64,000 nt of DNA from Bolinopsis microptera (taxonomy: Eukaryota; Ctenophora; Tentaculata; Lobata; Bolinopsidae). The notes beneath the pieces are model-generated. The model did no database searches. It saw nothing but the letters and a program-made list of their open reading frames with translations, and had not been told where the DNA came from. The stretch is from assembly GCF_026151205.1 (NCBI RefSeq), contig NC_087072.1, forward strand, positions 8,294,084 to 8,358,083. Reading direction: 5' to 3'. Positions within the stretch are counted from its first letter, which is position 1. Each line of letters opens with the position of its first letter. The translations under genes were made by a program, and so were the position numbers. Shown one piece after another: positions 1 through 11,429 of the stretch.

Positions 1-2940
1 AATCTGTTGATTAGTTGCAGATAGCTGTAGACTGTAGAGTGTTGCAGATGATGACTATCAAGCTATGAGCTTATTACATAGAATAAAGTTGACACAATTA
101 CTAATACTAAATTCAGCAATAACAAAGAGTGCGCATATAGCTTATTTATCAACACGTTGCGATATTCACAGCATTTTCGGCGCTGATCGACGTACCACAT
201 ATCTTGATTTATATACTTATAGTGCTTTACTGCTTTGGTGGACACATTTCTATTTCTATATTTGGTAGTGGAAGCAGTAGAGCAGTTTCCACTAAACTTC
301 AGGACTTGGTAAATTATTGTAACACTCACAGCTGACACATCCTCCCACACTTCACAACTCAACAGTAGTACACGTAACAGTAATAACACTATCACTCAAC
401 TCAGTGTTAAACCGCTCAATAAAAACTTAAGATATCCCCGACTGAACAAGTTAAAGCAGCTCACAACAGCTTTTATATATTATATTATATTTACAGTAAT
501 CGATCAGCAGTTTAATGACGCTCAAACCACTCAATCCAAGGAACAGCAAGATCGAATTACTCCTCAAAATATCAGAGAAGAACGTAGGTAGTCATGTACA
601 GTGCCTTGACCAGCTTAGCACTTAATAAAGTACATATATTCAATAAAGAGTGGCACGAGAAATGAAAGCATATCAAGATATTGGGAAGTATAACATGGGG
701 AAGCTAAATGGATTATTAGCGGGGTGTAGCAGTAATAGTACCCAAGATTCGAGAACCCCCGCGAACAAAAGTATCTGGCAACACAATAGTAAGCTGTAGC
801 GTGTGATGTGGTGCCAGTTTGCAGAGTTGTGAGCTCAGTATAAATCTCCGTGTCGAATAGCGCAAAGTCAATTTATGAGTGCCTTAAAGCCGCTTGGAAT
901 TGAGGGTACTGGGCAGGTGCTAGTTTCTACCGTTACAGAAACTGTGCGGGTCGTGATGGAAATTAGATAAACGGTGCATGGCTAAGATAGAAATCTGAAA
1001 CTGCTCGAGTGGCTGAAATTAGATAAACAGTGCGTGGTTAAGATAGAAATCATGAAAATGGATACCCTTGATGGAAAAATTAGTAAAACCTGCACCACAT
1101 TAGATGGGTCCACAGAGACTGAAACATACATTAGTCTGGAATTCTACCTACAGATCCTAAAATCTCGGGTACTAAATCTCGAGTAGCTGAGAAATCTTCC
1201 GAACGAGAAAACAATCGTTTAAAAATGTTCATTTAAATCTTTCTTATCATTTAAATCTTTCGTCGATGAAAAAAGGAAAAATTTATCGAATTTTGTCCAT
1301 GATTCGAATTCACGAGAATTGAATGCTTATAGAACATTTACTGCAAAAAAATACTCAGTATAACTATAACCACCATCAAATCAGAATATGAGTCTTCAGA
1401 GTTAAAATCTTTGTTTCCAATGTTGGGATTGAATTATAAATTTCCAGCTCATCTAATGTTTAAGCAATAGTGCTGGTAGTGGTTATTATTATCAATTGTG
1501 AGCCAGAATGTTTTTACGAAATCAATTACACTAATAGTAATATTCTTCATTACCTCCAGCCAAACACTTCTAACATATTCCAACTTTTTCGGAATTAAAG
1601 TATTTATAAAGGTTAAATAATTGTCAAAATAATCAAAAAAGCACGATAATTGAAAAGCTGTTCGTGGATCACGAGAAGCAGCTCTCACTCCAACAACAGC
1701 TAATGAATATAAAGAGCTTTTAATCTATAATTTCCAAAGGGAGAAAGGGCTCTGCAGCTGCAAACTCCAGGTGCAATTATCCTTCATTAGGAGGACAAGT
1801 TGCCATGCAATTGCACATATTATATGATATTTATGATTACCTAGTTAACAGTCAGCTCTAATGTCAAAGAAAGGGAAACAGGTCCTTTTCGATTTGAAAG
1901 AAGGCTAAAAATGCATGAGTTAAACCAAATTTAACCCTGGGGCTAGAGCTTTCAAGGCAAATATATTAATAGACCAGAGAAACGCCAATCCTGGACGTGA
2001 AGAGGGTTTAGGCTAATGGAACCCACATTAAACTGTTGTAAACTTATATGTTTAATATGCTGTGGAATTAATTTGATACTTAACGGTTTGTTCCAAACTA
2101 ATTAATGTTGAAGAACAATGTCATCAAATAAAGCACTGAGACTGCATTATTTTCTCACAACAGAGAGTTAGAGTGTTATTATACAAAATGACTACGGAGT
2201 TAAAACGAATGTGCAATTAAAAATTCTACAACTTTTGCAACTGATTATGGACATTCAATTTGGCCACTGAAAGCGTGTAAAACAGCAAAAATCTCGTAGG
2301 ATGGGCTATGATGTGGACATGAAGCATAATTCAGCAAAGGCTTCACCAAGAAACCTTAATTGAAAATTTTCCAAATTTATCTACAACGACGACCGACGAG
2401 AGAATCCATTCATGTGTAAGTTTTTACGTGGTCAGTGTAGACCAAGTATAGCTCATTCTGTAAAAAATCGTCACGTACAAATTGTAGTACAAAGCTTTGT
2501 CACACTAGCTGTTAACGTTAATTTGAACTGTCTAAAAATGCAACATATTCCGTCAGTAGGTAACATTCTTCACGGATCGATAGAATTGGAATGCAAGTTA
2601 TTCAAGGGACAAACACTGAGAAATATAGATTATAGACACGTAGAGGCAGTCAACCGTAATAACCACAACAAATGTAAACTAATTCCACTTAAAAGCAATA
2701 GCTCGAGTATTATAATTGCGAGATTTAATGACAAAACAGTAAATATATTGCTGTAGTTACAGCAAACTTGAAGAAAGGGAGAGAGTCCAGTTAACGATGG
2801 CCCAACCTTTTATTATACAAAATATGTTTCGGTGTGACGGAAACACGGGCTATGGTATATTAACAAGCCTTGCTAATGGCCGGGAGCTAGGCTATTATGA
2901 ATAATTGGAGCTAGGAGATGTGATGTAAATACCACAACTT
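1..2940. other. Unassigned AT-rich DNA, no gene recognised
   Basis: No reading frame here shows a recognisable domain. The longest one, 2412-2756 (+), encodes 114 residues of unbiased composition and cannot be told from chance. The only local structure is an imperfect tandem duplication of about 56 bases (about 955-1060), in which an AAATTAGATAAAC..GTGC..GG.TAAGATAGAAATC block occurs twice. Confidence 0.6.
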
Positions 2941-2989
2941 TTACACTGACCGAGTGTATTGGTCACATCAAGCGAAGGCCGATGGTCGC

Positions 2990-3095
2990 ATTACCCGGGG
3001 ACCTCAGGTAAGCTGGTAAGGTATTAGTAAGGTATGGCGGAATGACTAAGGTATGGCGGAATGACAGGCTGAGCACCGCCCAGTATAACGGGCAC
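2990..3095. repeat. Copy of a dispersed repeat (GGCGGAATGACAGGCTGAGC motif)
   Basis: The 20-base motif GGCGGAATGACAGGCTGAGC, followed by a cCCAGTa block, occurs here. It recurs in the same orientation near 62782-62812 and as its reverse complement near 40646-40675. A GGGG(A/T)CCTCAGGTAA motif lies close to it in all three places. The core AAGGTATGGCGGAATGAC is duplicated within this copy. It is most likely the end region of a repetitive element. Confidence 0.55.
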
Positions 3096-3099
3096 ACAA

Positions 3100-3855
3100 T
3101 GAGGATGACTGATCGTTGCCTTTATTCAGCAGATGTAATTGTATATCTAACTGGTACTTCCTGGAATGTTACTGGCTGCGATCTTACTTCAGGAGATTTG
3201 TGTCAACCCATTTTCTCATTAAAAGGTCGATAAACCTAAGTAAAATCCACTGCAGCACGCTCTCTTATTCGTTACAAGGGATCCCAAGTCCAATATAGCT
3301 ATATAATATATAAGGGAGCTAAGTACGTGACAATTGCTGATTGTCATATACTCACAATCATCACCCATTAAGGTTCTTCAAGTTCAATAAGCCCATAATG
3401 GCATTGGTAGCGCCCATAGCTATAACTGATCTCATTACCCCCACATAATTAAGAGCCATCCAACAACTCTCGAGTCCTGCATAGGACACTCAGTTAGTTC
3501 ATAAAGTCGTAGTCGTTATTCATGAAACCAATCAAGATGAAGTTGGCGTTAATAGAATAAATGGTTCCACGGCTCATGGCGACAAATTTGGTGTTAGTTA
3601 AAAAAGAAGTTTTAAAAATTGAGTTCATCTTAACTTGACTATAAGCCCCATGAAAACCTCACAGAACCTCCACGCGGTGTGGGGTGGGTGGCTCGAACGG
3701 GAGGTGCATGGGTGTTTCTATTTTCTAACCTATACAAAGGAAGGGATTAGCCATCTCTACAACAAAGGAAAGGCTTTAAGAGCCTCTACTAACCTAAGAA
3801 CCGCAGCATAACCGCTCTTAGTCTTCCGACAGGCAAAAAACACCTTCTGCAGGAA
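3100..3855. other. No gene recognised
   Basis: Short overlapping frames only. TAAGAGCCTCTACTA at 3777-3791 matches the terminal repeat of the satellite-carrying element at 47179-58991, so this may be an end of a related copy. A clear partner end was not found nearby. Confidence 0.4.
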
Positions 3856-3859
3856 ACTA

Positions 3860-4285
3860 ACACGCTCACAGGCTCCCACGTCTCGTGTAACCCCAGGATT
3901 TGGTCTTGGATCGGAAACTCAAAACAACGATAGAGGAGTGGTCTACATGCTCAGAGGCTACCACGTCTCGTGCAACCCCAGGACTCTAACACGCTCACAG
4001 GCTACAACGTCGATCGTGTTACCCCAGGATTTGGTCTTGGATCAGACACTCAAAACAACAATAGAGGAGCGGTCTACACGCTCACATGCTACCATGTCTC
4101 GTGTAACCTCAGGATTTGGTTTTGGATCGCGATAACCCCAGGATTTGACACGTTCACAGGCTACTGCGTCTCGTGTGACACCTGGATTTGACACGCTCAC
4201 AAGCTTCCGTGTCTCGTGTAACTCCAGGATTTGGTTTTGGATCGGCCACTCAAAAAACCGATAGAGGAGCGGTCTACAGTGACAT
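3860..4285. repeat. Degenerate minisatellite
   Basis: Blocks such as CCAGGATTTGGT(C/T)TTGGATC, ACTCAAAACAAC.ATAGAGGAG and ACACGCTCACAGGCTAC recur three to five times in shuffled order with point differences. The arrangement suggests an older tandem repeat with a long composite unit of about 85-130 bases that has decayed. The short frames crossing it are products of the repeat. Confidence 0.7.
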
Positions 4286-4389
4286 TACTGGAAGATTGCA
4301 TACTCCTACGAGTTGCACGTAGCAGGCCATGACCTCCCCTGGAAGTCCCTGTCTCTCCGTTGTTAACCCGGCGGGGTCGCACCAGGGGC

Positions 4390-4910
4390 GGTGGTAACAG
4401 AACTTTAAGACTCTCGAAGTCTGTTGGCTGTTAATTACGTAATTAACATTTTAATTTTGACCCTCTAAAATAATACCAATTTGACAATTTTTCCCCGATC
4501 CATGACTCAAGTGCCGTAGGCACAAAAGAGGCAAGGACAAGTGTTAAGATACATGGTTTTTTGGATACTGACTAAAATTTTTACTAATAATCTTATGATT
4601 ATTGATTATGCTTCACTTCAAACAAGGATGCGAGATGTTAGTTCACTTTATTTTTGATAGTTACGGTATCTTTATAGTTTGGTTGGAATTGGATGACAGA
4701 GACCTGAATCTCGCTTTAACACTCTTTACTTTGATTTAAACTTATGGAGAGGATTTTAATTATTTACTGAACACCAGTAAAACGAATATATTGGGGTGTA
4801 CCGTGTGAAGTAGTAAGCATGCTTTTAAAATGATAAAAGAGACAAATAATATATAAATCACAATGAAATAAAATTACGAAAATACGATACAGGGTTTTAT
4901 TCGTTTCAAA
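4390..4910. other. No gene recognised
   Basis: AT-rich sequence with no open frame or repeat that I can support. Confidence 0.5.
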
Positions 4911-4913
4911 TTA

Positions 4914-5527
4914 CTAAAATGAATAGCAGCTGAAGAACTGCACTCGTCGTGCGGTCGTCTGTGTTCCTATTGTTCTTGTAGTAGTAGCTATTGGAGTGGA
5001 TCCAGTCACTGGAGGAGGCGGAGGAGTCCCCTGAGCACATTGGCGCTCCACATTCTTGTGATCGAATGGGCTGAGGCCAGCCCATACGTAGTTCTGTTCC
5101 ATAACCGGCTCATGATCTCCATAAGCTCGTCAATCTCTGCATCAGCCCCTTCTGTCTCGATAGGCTCCTCTGAAAATTCTGTGTTGCTTCCGTTAGCTGG
5201 CTCCTCCTCGTCCAGTTCTCCACTCCAAACGATGGTAGAGCCCCCCCAACGAACTCCCATCAGCAGGAGGATTGCAGATCTGGTCATCGTCACTATTATT
5301 CCACTTGTGGGACGAAAAGCTAAGATCGGCGTTCCGATATGATTCATGATAACGATGAGAAAATGTTGATTGTAGTAAAGAATGGTTGTAAACGAAGTAA
5401 GTAAACGAACGAAGCTGATTTTATTTAATCCACTCCCTGTATTTAATCCACTCCCTGTCCGAATACTCCTGCAGGAGTAAAGGTGTGGAAAACTCCGTTT
5501 TTGGGAACACATTCTGAACCACCACAA
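4914..5527 (-). CDS. Hypothetical open region, possibly spliced; function unknown
   Basis: Two overlapping minus-strand frames are open. One covers 5527-5006 (173 codons) and has an acidic stretch, GELDEEEPANGSNTEFSEEP. The other covers 5102-4914 (62 codons) and runs through NYVWAGLSPFDHKN into a proline/threonine-rich tail. They could be parts of one spliced gene, but no junction is convincing. No family was recognised. The first frame's length is above the local background, which is the only reason for listing it. Confidence 0.22.
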
Positions 5528-5805
5528 ACTGGGTCTAATTGTGGGTCTTCTTCAGAATCCTTAAGATCACTTCCGTTGACAACCCTCCTCTGTCGCTGGT
5601 AAGCGAATTTTAACACTAGACATGAAACACAGATTCCATCATCTGAAGTACCTAGTACCCTGGATTCTATCCTTCACTCTACTATGCCCTATAACTGTAA
5701 GTGTAATAAATTATATTATTATTATTTGCGGCTGACGGACAAATAGGAACCTGTCAATTTTACCTAGTTAACTAACTAACATACTTACTAAACTGTCATG
5801 TGAAC

Positions 5806-5914
5806 CAGTGGCGTAACGTTGCCTGTTGGCGCCCCCCCCCCCCCCCCTCGCCGCCGAAAATGCGCCCCCCTGTTGGCGCTCCCTCCCCTTTTGGTTACCT
5901 TTGTTACGCCACTG
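5806..5914. mobile_element. hAT-type MITE, 109 bp, with 8-base target duplication
   Basis: The left end CAGTGGCGTAAC and the right end GTTACGCCACTG are perfect inverted repeats of 12 bases. The 8 bases ATGTGAAC lie immediately outside both ends (5798-5805 and 5915-5922). An 8-base duplication together with CAGTGGCG-type ends is typical of the hAT superfamily. The interior is a C-tract with GCGCCCCCC blocks and cannot encode a protein, so the element is non-autonomous. Reading frames across this site are spurious. Confidence 0.93.
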
Positions 5915-5924
5915 ATGTGAACCC

Positions 5925-6570
5925 TACCCACTCCCAGGTTTTTGGTTGTTCGGTTAATAGGATTGTTAGAATATGGATCACATCACTGATTGGGCCATGT
6001 GATGTGATACCTGTGGGAGCCCGGAATGAGAGGTTCTTAGTTGTCGGTCACCGTTATTTGCTATTCTTTATAGCCTTTGATAAAATGTTATTTCAAAATT
6101 TTTCAAACGCTCCTGTTGTTAATTTCAGCATGTTTACTGGTACTATAATATTGAAACCATAAAAACTGCAGTTAACATGTTTAAGATGTTTCAAATTTGG
6201 CCTAAAAATTAATTAATTAATTCTTATTTCAGATCATATATGTTCTACATGTTCATATATGAGGTCAAGATGCAGAGATGATGTGTATTGTGTGTGTACT
6301 TGGAGTTGGACTGCATTCATTTGTGGTGGGTCACGTCGGTTAACACTTCTCAGTGTATGACGTTCCATATTCTATTCAGTATTTATAATACCCGTCCAAG
6401 CTGCTAGCATCCGATCTATGGGTTACAAAAACAAAAAATTAATTTCTTTACTTCGTAACTTCTGAACATGCTCAGTTAATCGATACCAAAATTATGCATA
6501 CAATGTCGAAAACACTTTTTTTTGTGTGTACCAATATCCTCATCTTCAAGTTCAAATGAACATGTCCTTA
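5925..6570. other. No gene recognised
   Basis: Unremarkable intergenic DNA ending in the (AGG)n tract. Confidence 0.5.
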
Positions 6571-6571
6571 T

Positions 6572-6610
6572 TTAGGAGGAGGAGGAGGAGGAGGAGGAGG
6601 AGGAGGAGTA
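6572..6610. repeat. (AGG)n microsatellite
   Basis: About 12 uninterrupted AGG triplets. Confidence 0.95.
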
Positions 6611-6689
6611 TTCATTAAAGTTTCCGTAGTACCATTATTAAACTGAGGTCAGTTGCTCTTAGTGAATCGAATTTGGAACTTAATTGTAT

Positions 6690-6972
6690 TATTTGGAGCA
6701 ATTTATGTCAATGACATCGCGTCTCTCAGCAACTAATATACAAAGGACAAATGAAGTAAAGATTATAGTAATATATCAACGTTTCGGCCTTTGACTGAGC
6801 ACATGATCAATCGTTATTCGTAGCTCAGTTTTTATCAAAGGCCAATACTTGCCGCAAAAACGTCTGTTTATTACTGTACTGCTCTTTTTATTTGTCCTTC
6901 GTACTTTAGAGTTTAGTTGCTGAGAGATGTAAACTATTATCTAGGTCAATGGTTTATATCGCTCCAAATATG
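6690..6972. repeat. Foldback repeat with nested hairpin
   Basis: The left arm (about 6690-6780) contains ATTTGGAGC.ATTTA, GTCAATG, CATC.CGTCTCTCAGCAACTAA and AAGGACAAAT. All of these recur as reverse complements in the same order in the right arm (about 6868-6971). The centre forms a second stem: GGCCTTTGACTGAGC at 6786-6800 pairs with GCTCAG...ATCAAAGGCC at 6823-6843. The whole unit of about 280 bases would form one long imperfect hairpin. It is most simply a foldback/MITE-like element. Confidence 0.75.
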
Positions 6973-6974
6973 GT

Positions 6975-9330
6975 ACTTAACTCACAGTCAGCCCTTACCT
7001 ACGCACTACGGTCAATGTGAATCTTTAAGAATTTAACTTTAAATTTGCTTTTTATGTGGTCGTTTCATTCGATAATATTCTGATCGAAACTAGTCACAGT
7101 TTTTTTTTGCGCTAGCCTCTGAGCAACCTCATCTTGATTCAAATAGGTTTGTAATTTTCATATTAAAGTTGACAGTTCTGCCGCCAGATGAAGTGCATTT
7201 TTTTCTTCAGCATTTGGCCAAGATGTCATATTTAAAGGTAAGATGTTAAGCTGATAAGTCGTTATGAAACGCTAGCCTCAGCAGTCAGCATACACTCATT
7301 GCCAATTTTGGCCATAAATACGCCTCAACATGACATCTGGTATGGATTATCGACCATCGTTCATGACACATATAGGTTGTCAGAAATTCTCATACATACT
7401 TATTCTACTCGCCCTAAGAAATTTTCTCAGGAATTTCTTTACCACTTTTCGAAAACGCTGAATTCAAATTTTACCCACGAACTTTCCTAACGAGTAAAGT
7501 CTCTAATACATTAAGTAGAACATGCGGGTCACTGACGCGTGCCTATTGTGCATATAATCAAAGTAAGACAAATTGGCCTAAATTCTGAATTGATAAACAA
7601 TGTTGCTGGTTTGTCCTACTCCTTATAGTCCGAGACGAAACGTGAATTCGTTAGCTTTTCGTTTTAAAAGTGATTTTTCAACAGTTATCACCTTTCTAGA
7701 TGATGCTTTGAAAAGTTGGCATTCATCATTCTTTGCATTTTTGTACCAAATGCGATGAGGGCGTTTTGGGCCACACCCTTTTCCAGGGTTGCAGTCACTC
7801 GAATGTTTGCAGTTTAATTTCGATATTCTGATACGCATAAATGTACCTAAGAGCCATATTTATATACAGTGTATAAACTATGAAGCAACATATACCTTAA
7901 AATGTTTATTTTCCGTTTCGGAAATGTGACTGGAAAATGGATTTTTGCAAGTGGTTAGCAGATAGCAGTCGAACGTGTATATGTTCCCAAATAAGGGCAG
8001 AATAATAAAATTCATAAGTTTTTACTAGTTTCTTTATTCTTTTATTTATTTTATTTGGCACTTCTGTCCAAAGTGCATGTATATTGTATACAATATCTGC
8101 ACGAAAAGCTAACGAATTTGCGTTTTAGATCGTTTGGGCTCTGAATATTACTTATATCATACACATGTCGTAAGTCGTTGTAAGTAATGCATTTCTGTAT
8201 AGTGCATCACAAAATTGAACTTGTACTTTATTATTATACATCTGTAGATCAATTCAGCAAACAATTTTTTGCAGGTCAACATTTTTTTCAGGTCTTGCAC
8301 TACTGAAAGACTTCTTTTATGACTGCTTTTACATTTTGCAGAAATTAGTTCATGTTTGTGGTTCATTTCTAAAATGCTGATTAAATACAAGGATAGCAGT
8401 GATTTTTAAGATTATGGGGTGCTACGAAAAAGCTGATTTGGAGAGCGGAAGGATTTTAGAACTTTAACTGACAGTGACAGTGTTTTAAGTGCGAACACTT
8501 ATTTTTAAGTAGTTTACTGATTGGACTTTTGGTTTTAGTTTATCCTCTCTCTTATTGTACAAGTAAGACAGCTATATGAAATCTGGTAATTAAAATAGCG
8601 TCTCATAATAAAAGTGATTCTAACATCATCGATCATCTCCTTATGAAAGCACGTCTTCTTTACTGTTTGTCTCTCTCTTTTATTCTTGATCGTCACAACA
8701 TACGTCCTCGTCAAAACATCCATTTTAAACTTTCTGCCGTCACTCCTGTCCACGGATTAAACTGTAGTCTCTTGTTACCTGTATGAGACTTGAATGTGAA
8801 AGTGGTACCACGTGACTATGAGATTTGGTTGATCTCTGATCACGTGGTATTGGAGTAATGAGATTATGTATCTCTAGTCATAGATTCCTATAGCTTAGAA
8901 TTCGGCTTGAATCCTAGACTACTGGATTGAACCTTGATATAACGACGAGTAACGAGTAACGAGTAAGATTAGATATTACTCTCTGGACACGAAATCCTGT
9001 GGATTCGTGGTTACAACAACAGGTTGACGGGCGTATTTCTTTTAGTCTTTCTTATAGACGTCGTGGTTTTTGAAGCCGTGGTTTTTGAAGATCGACAAAC
9101 ATCGTTTGATTGCCAATGCCCATATTTTTAGATTCGTTGTTATTTGTCCCTTCATAATTTTCCAAGATGTAACCCTGCTCATAAGTTAGCCATAGAAATA
9201 ATAATCACTAATTTATTTGAGTAAATATAAAACGTGAAATAAGGAATCAGTTTATTGTCAATTTAACAGATAAATGCTTATAAAATTGTAAACTTTTTGA
9301 TGGTAACCGAGGTGCCTTACGGTAGGTGGA
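6975..9330. other. No gene recognised
   Basis: Frames of 60-77 codons occur on both strands, but none has a recognisable motif. Small direct repeats are present: GTCGTGGTTTTTGAAG-like at about 9058-9090, and AACGAGTAACGAGTAA at about 8944-8965. Confidence 0.5.
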
Positions 9331-9332
9331 GC

Positions 9333-9533
9333 AGAGCGTGCTAAAATTGCGAAATGGCCAACGTTACATGACGTAAATGTCTTTGATATCAAATTGGAAT
9401 ATCCAGGAAACTTAGCTGTGACTGTTTGTGCAGAGAACGCCGGAAAAAGTAAAGGAACCAGAAATTGTTCGCTAACAGCTGTCAGGGAGGAACTCTGTCA
9501 AGTACTTAACAGTGCCAAATATATAAATTGCTG
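9333..9533 (+). CDS. Possible last exon of a host gene, PKD/Ig-like beta-sandwich fragment
   Basis: An acceptor-like ACGGTAG at 9326-9332 is followed by an open frame of 66 codons ending in TGA at 9531-9533. The reading includes LEYPGNLAVTVCAENAGKSK and then NCSLTAVREELC. The pattern YPG-x-x-x-V-T-V-x-A-x-N-x-x followed by a V-x-E element resembles the end of a PKD or Ig-like extracellular domain and its linker. No upstream exon of the same gene was identified, so this is an inference from composition and pattern only. It ends about 70 bases from the left end of the large transposon. Confidence 0.3.
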
Positions 9534-9602
9534 ATGAGGTTCTCTATTCAGTGAAGAGAAAGGTTCTGTAAAGTGATCAAATAATGAAGAGAATTGTAAA
9601 AT

Positions 9603-10926
9603 AAAAAATTGACCAATATAATAGATGTGGATACTGGCGGGGAGGTGATCATTGTTTGTTTACATTAATAGGGAACACATGTTCAGGAGGCTGAGGAGGT
9701 GATCATTGTTTGTTTACATTTTAGGTGGAACACATGTTCAGGAGGCTGAGGAGGTGTTACATATTTTGTATTATAGAAGGCTTGTAACACATGTAACGCC
9801 TTCTTGTTACCCCCCTTTGAGGACCCCGAATTATTTTCTGAACGAAAGCTCAAAAATAACCGAGAAATCGACCTTCTTATTAACTCATTTTGATGACCGT
9901 TTCTAACCTAAAATTGCACGAAAAATCGATTTAGCTAGGTTTCAGAACCTATAAACACTTCCTTATCCCTCAAAATCGATGTTTTATAGGTTAGAATGCA
10001 AGCAACAAGCAACATATATTTTGATCCTTCGGTTCTACAGCTCTTGACCTAGGGCTGAAACCGAAAGATCGAGGCAATCCTAACCTTAACTGATCGAACT
10101 TGAGCGAAGAGCAGAGTACGAAAAAACACAGCAGGTAAGCATCTCATTTTTGTGACTGTTCCTCACCTGTACAACGTTGCACGAGAAATCGATTAAAGTT
10201 GGTTTTACAGCCCAATAACGCTTCCTTTTTCCTCAAAATTGTTGTGTTACTCAAACAAAGAACATGTTGATTCTGCAACGAAAGAACAAGGAGATCGTCT
10301 CATTAACAACTCAAACAGGTTCAACAGGAAGAGTGAGCACTGAGCAGAGGGACATTATATCGTATGTTTACATTTCTTATCTGTATTTGACCCTTTGTTC
10401 ACATTGTTATCTCTGCCACAGGTTGGCAATTTCAAGGTGCTCTTATCTGCAGACTGCACCTCGGTACACACGCCATGATTACGTCATACAGAACTAGAAA
10501 TTGTGTGAACCGTGACCATTACAACCGTGCCCAGTGCCCATGTACAATGCTAACTGTTGGGGGGGGGGGGGGGGGGGTTGGGGGTTGTTTACGATAGTCA
10601 AACAATCTTGATAGTGTATCAAGGTCTCTCCTCCAACTGACTGCTGTGCTTATCGTCCAGTCAGGAACAGAATAATAACATGATTTTTTAGTTATAGTAT
10701 GTCTCGGCTGAACTGCGGAGATAAGTACAGTTTGCTGTAATATGTACAGTTTGCTGTAATATGTGGTCGCGATTATCAACTCAGTGGAATTTCAAATGAT
10801 GAACTGTGCTTTAAGTTTACACCAACTGGAACCAAAGGAATATACCCATGAGTGCTCCCTAACTTAACTTGGACGGTAAGTGTTTGACAATAAAAACTAG
10901 GACACGAATTCTCTGACAAGAAATGT
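9603..10926 (+). repeat. Left terminal inverted repeat of the 15.3 kb transposon
   Basis: 1,324 bases, matching the reverse complement of 23613-24930. The 66- and 77-codon frames inside it are identical in both arms. The differences I could find are a 6-base length difference in a G-tract (10559-10580) and a substitution close to the outer tip (GACCAAT against GGCCAAT). Frames within the arm are non-coding by-products. Confidence 0.95.
9641..9751 (+). repeat. Two 54-base subterminal direct repeats
   Basis: GGAGGTGATCATTGTTTGTT begins at 9641 and again at 9695. Each copy continues to AACACATGTTCAGGAGGCTGA. The inner part differs (ATTAATAGG against ATTTTAGGT). The pair is present in inverted form near the right tip (about 24780-24893). 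Paired subterminal repeats of this kind are plausible binding sites for transposase or accessory DNA-binding proteins. Confidence 0.9.
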
Positions 10927-11425
10927 ATGTTACAGGAGCAGGCACTTGCGGTGTACACAAGGACGAGCATGGTTGTACCCATAATTGAAGTACCAGTTCA
11001 ACATGGTCCAGTTTATTTTCAACAGGTTAGACAAATAAATCAAAATATCAATTTGTGTGGTAAATTAGTTATATTGACGTTTTAAATATGTAAACTTGGA
11101 ATCAGTTTTAGAATGGTAATAAGAGTTTGTGTAACTTTAAATGTTGCACTTGCCCTCAAAGGCAAGTATGCGTTTATTTTGTGTGTGGGGTGTTTATTTA
11201 AGATGAGATAACACGGAAGTATTGGTAAAATTGATAACGGGTAATGAGTGCGCTGTTGGTATGGTTCGAGTTCAATGGACCTCTCTTTAGTTCGTTAACC
11301 AGCTACATTTTATTTCGGTTCATGGGTCAGATCTTTGCTGTACGCTATTAAAATTTCTATTTAAAATCTACTTGTACTGAATGAAACAGGCAGATATTTT
11401 AGCTTGTACCGTACAATTTTGTGTC
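10927..11425. promoter_or_regulatory. Internal non-coding segment upstream of gene A
   Basis: Unique sequence between the left arm and the pyrimidine tract, with no frame of interest. Because the first gene starts at 12148 on the + strand, this segment and the tract following it must contain its promoter, unless transcription begins inside the arm. No specific promoter motif was identified. Confidence 0.35.
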
Positions 11426-11429
11426 GTTT

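Noticed and set aside
2412-2756. 114-codon frame as a host gene
   Set aside because: No recognisable motif, no neighbouring exons and ordinary composition.
5800-6162. 120-codon frame
   Set aside because: It starts within the hAT-type MITE and includes its C-tract; no domain.
9706-10982. Frames of 66-86 codons duplicated at 23760-24827
   Set aside because: They are conserved only because the two arms are copies; no motifs, and they contain microsatellite-derived proline runs.
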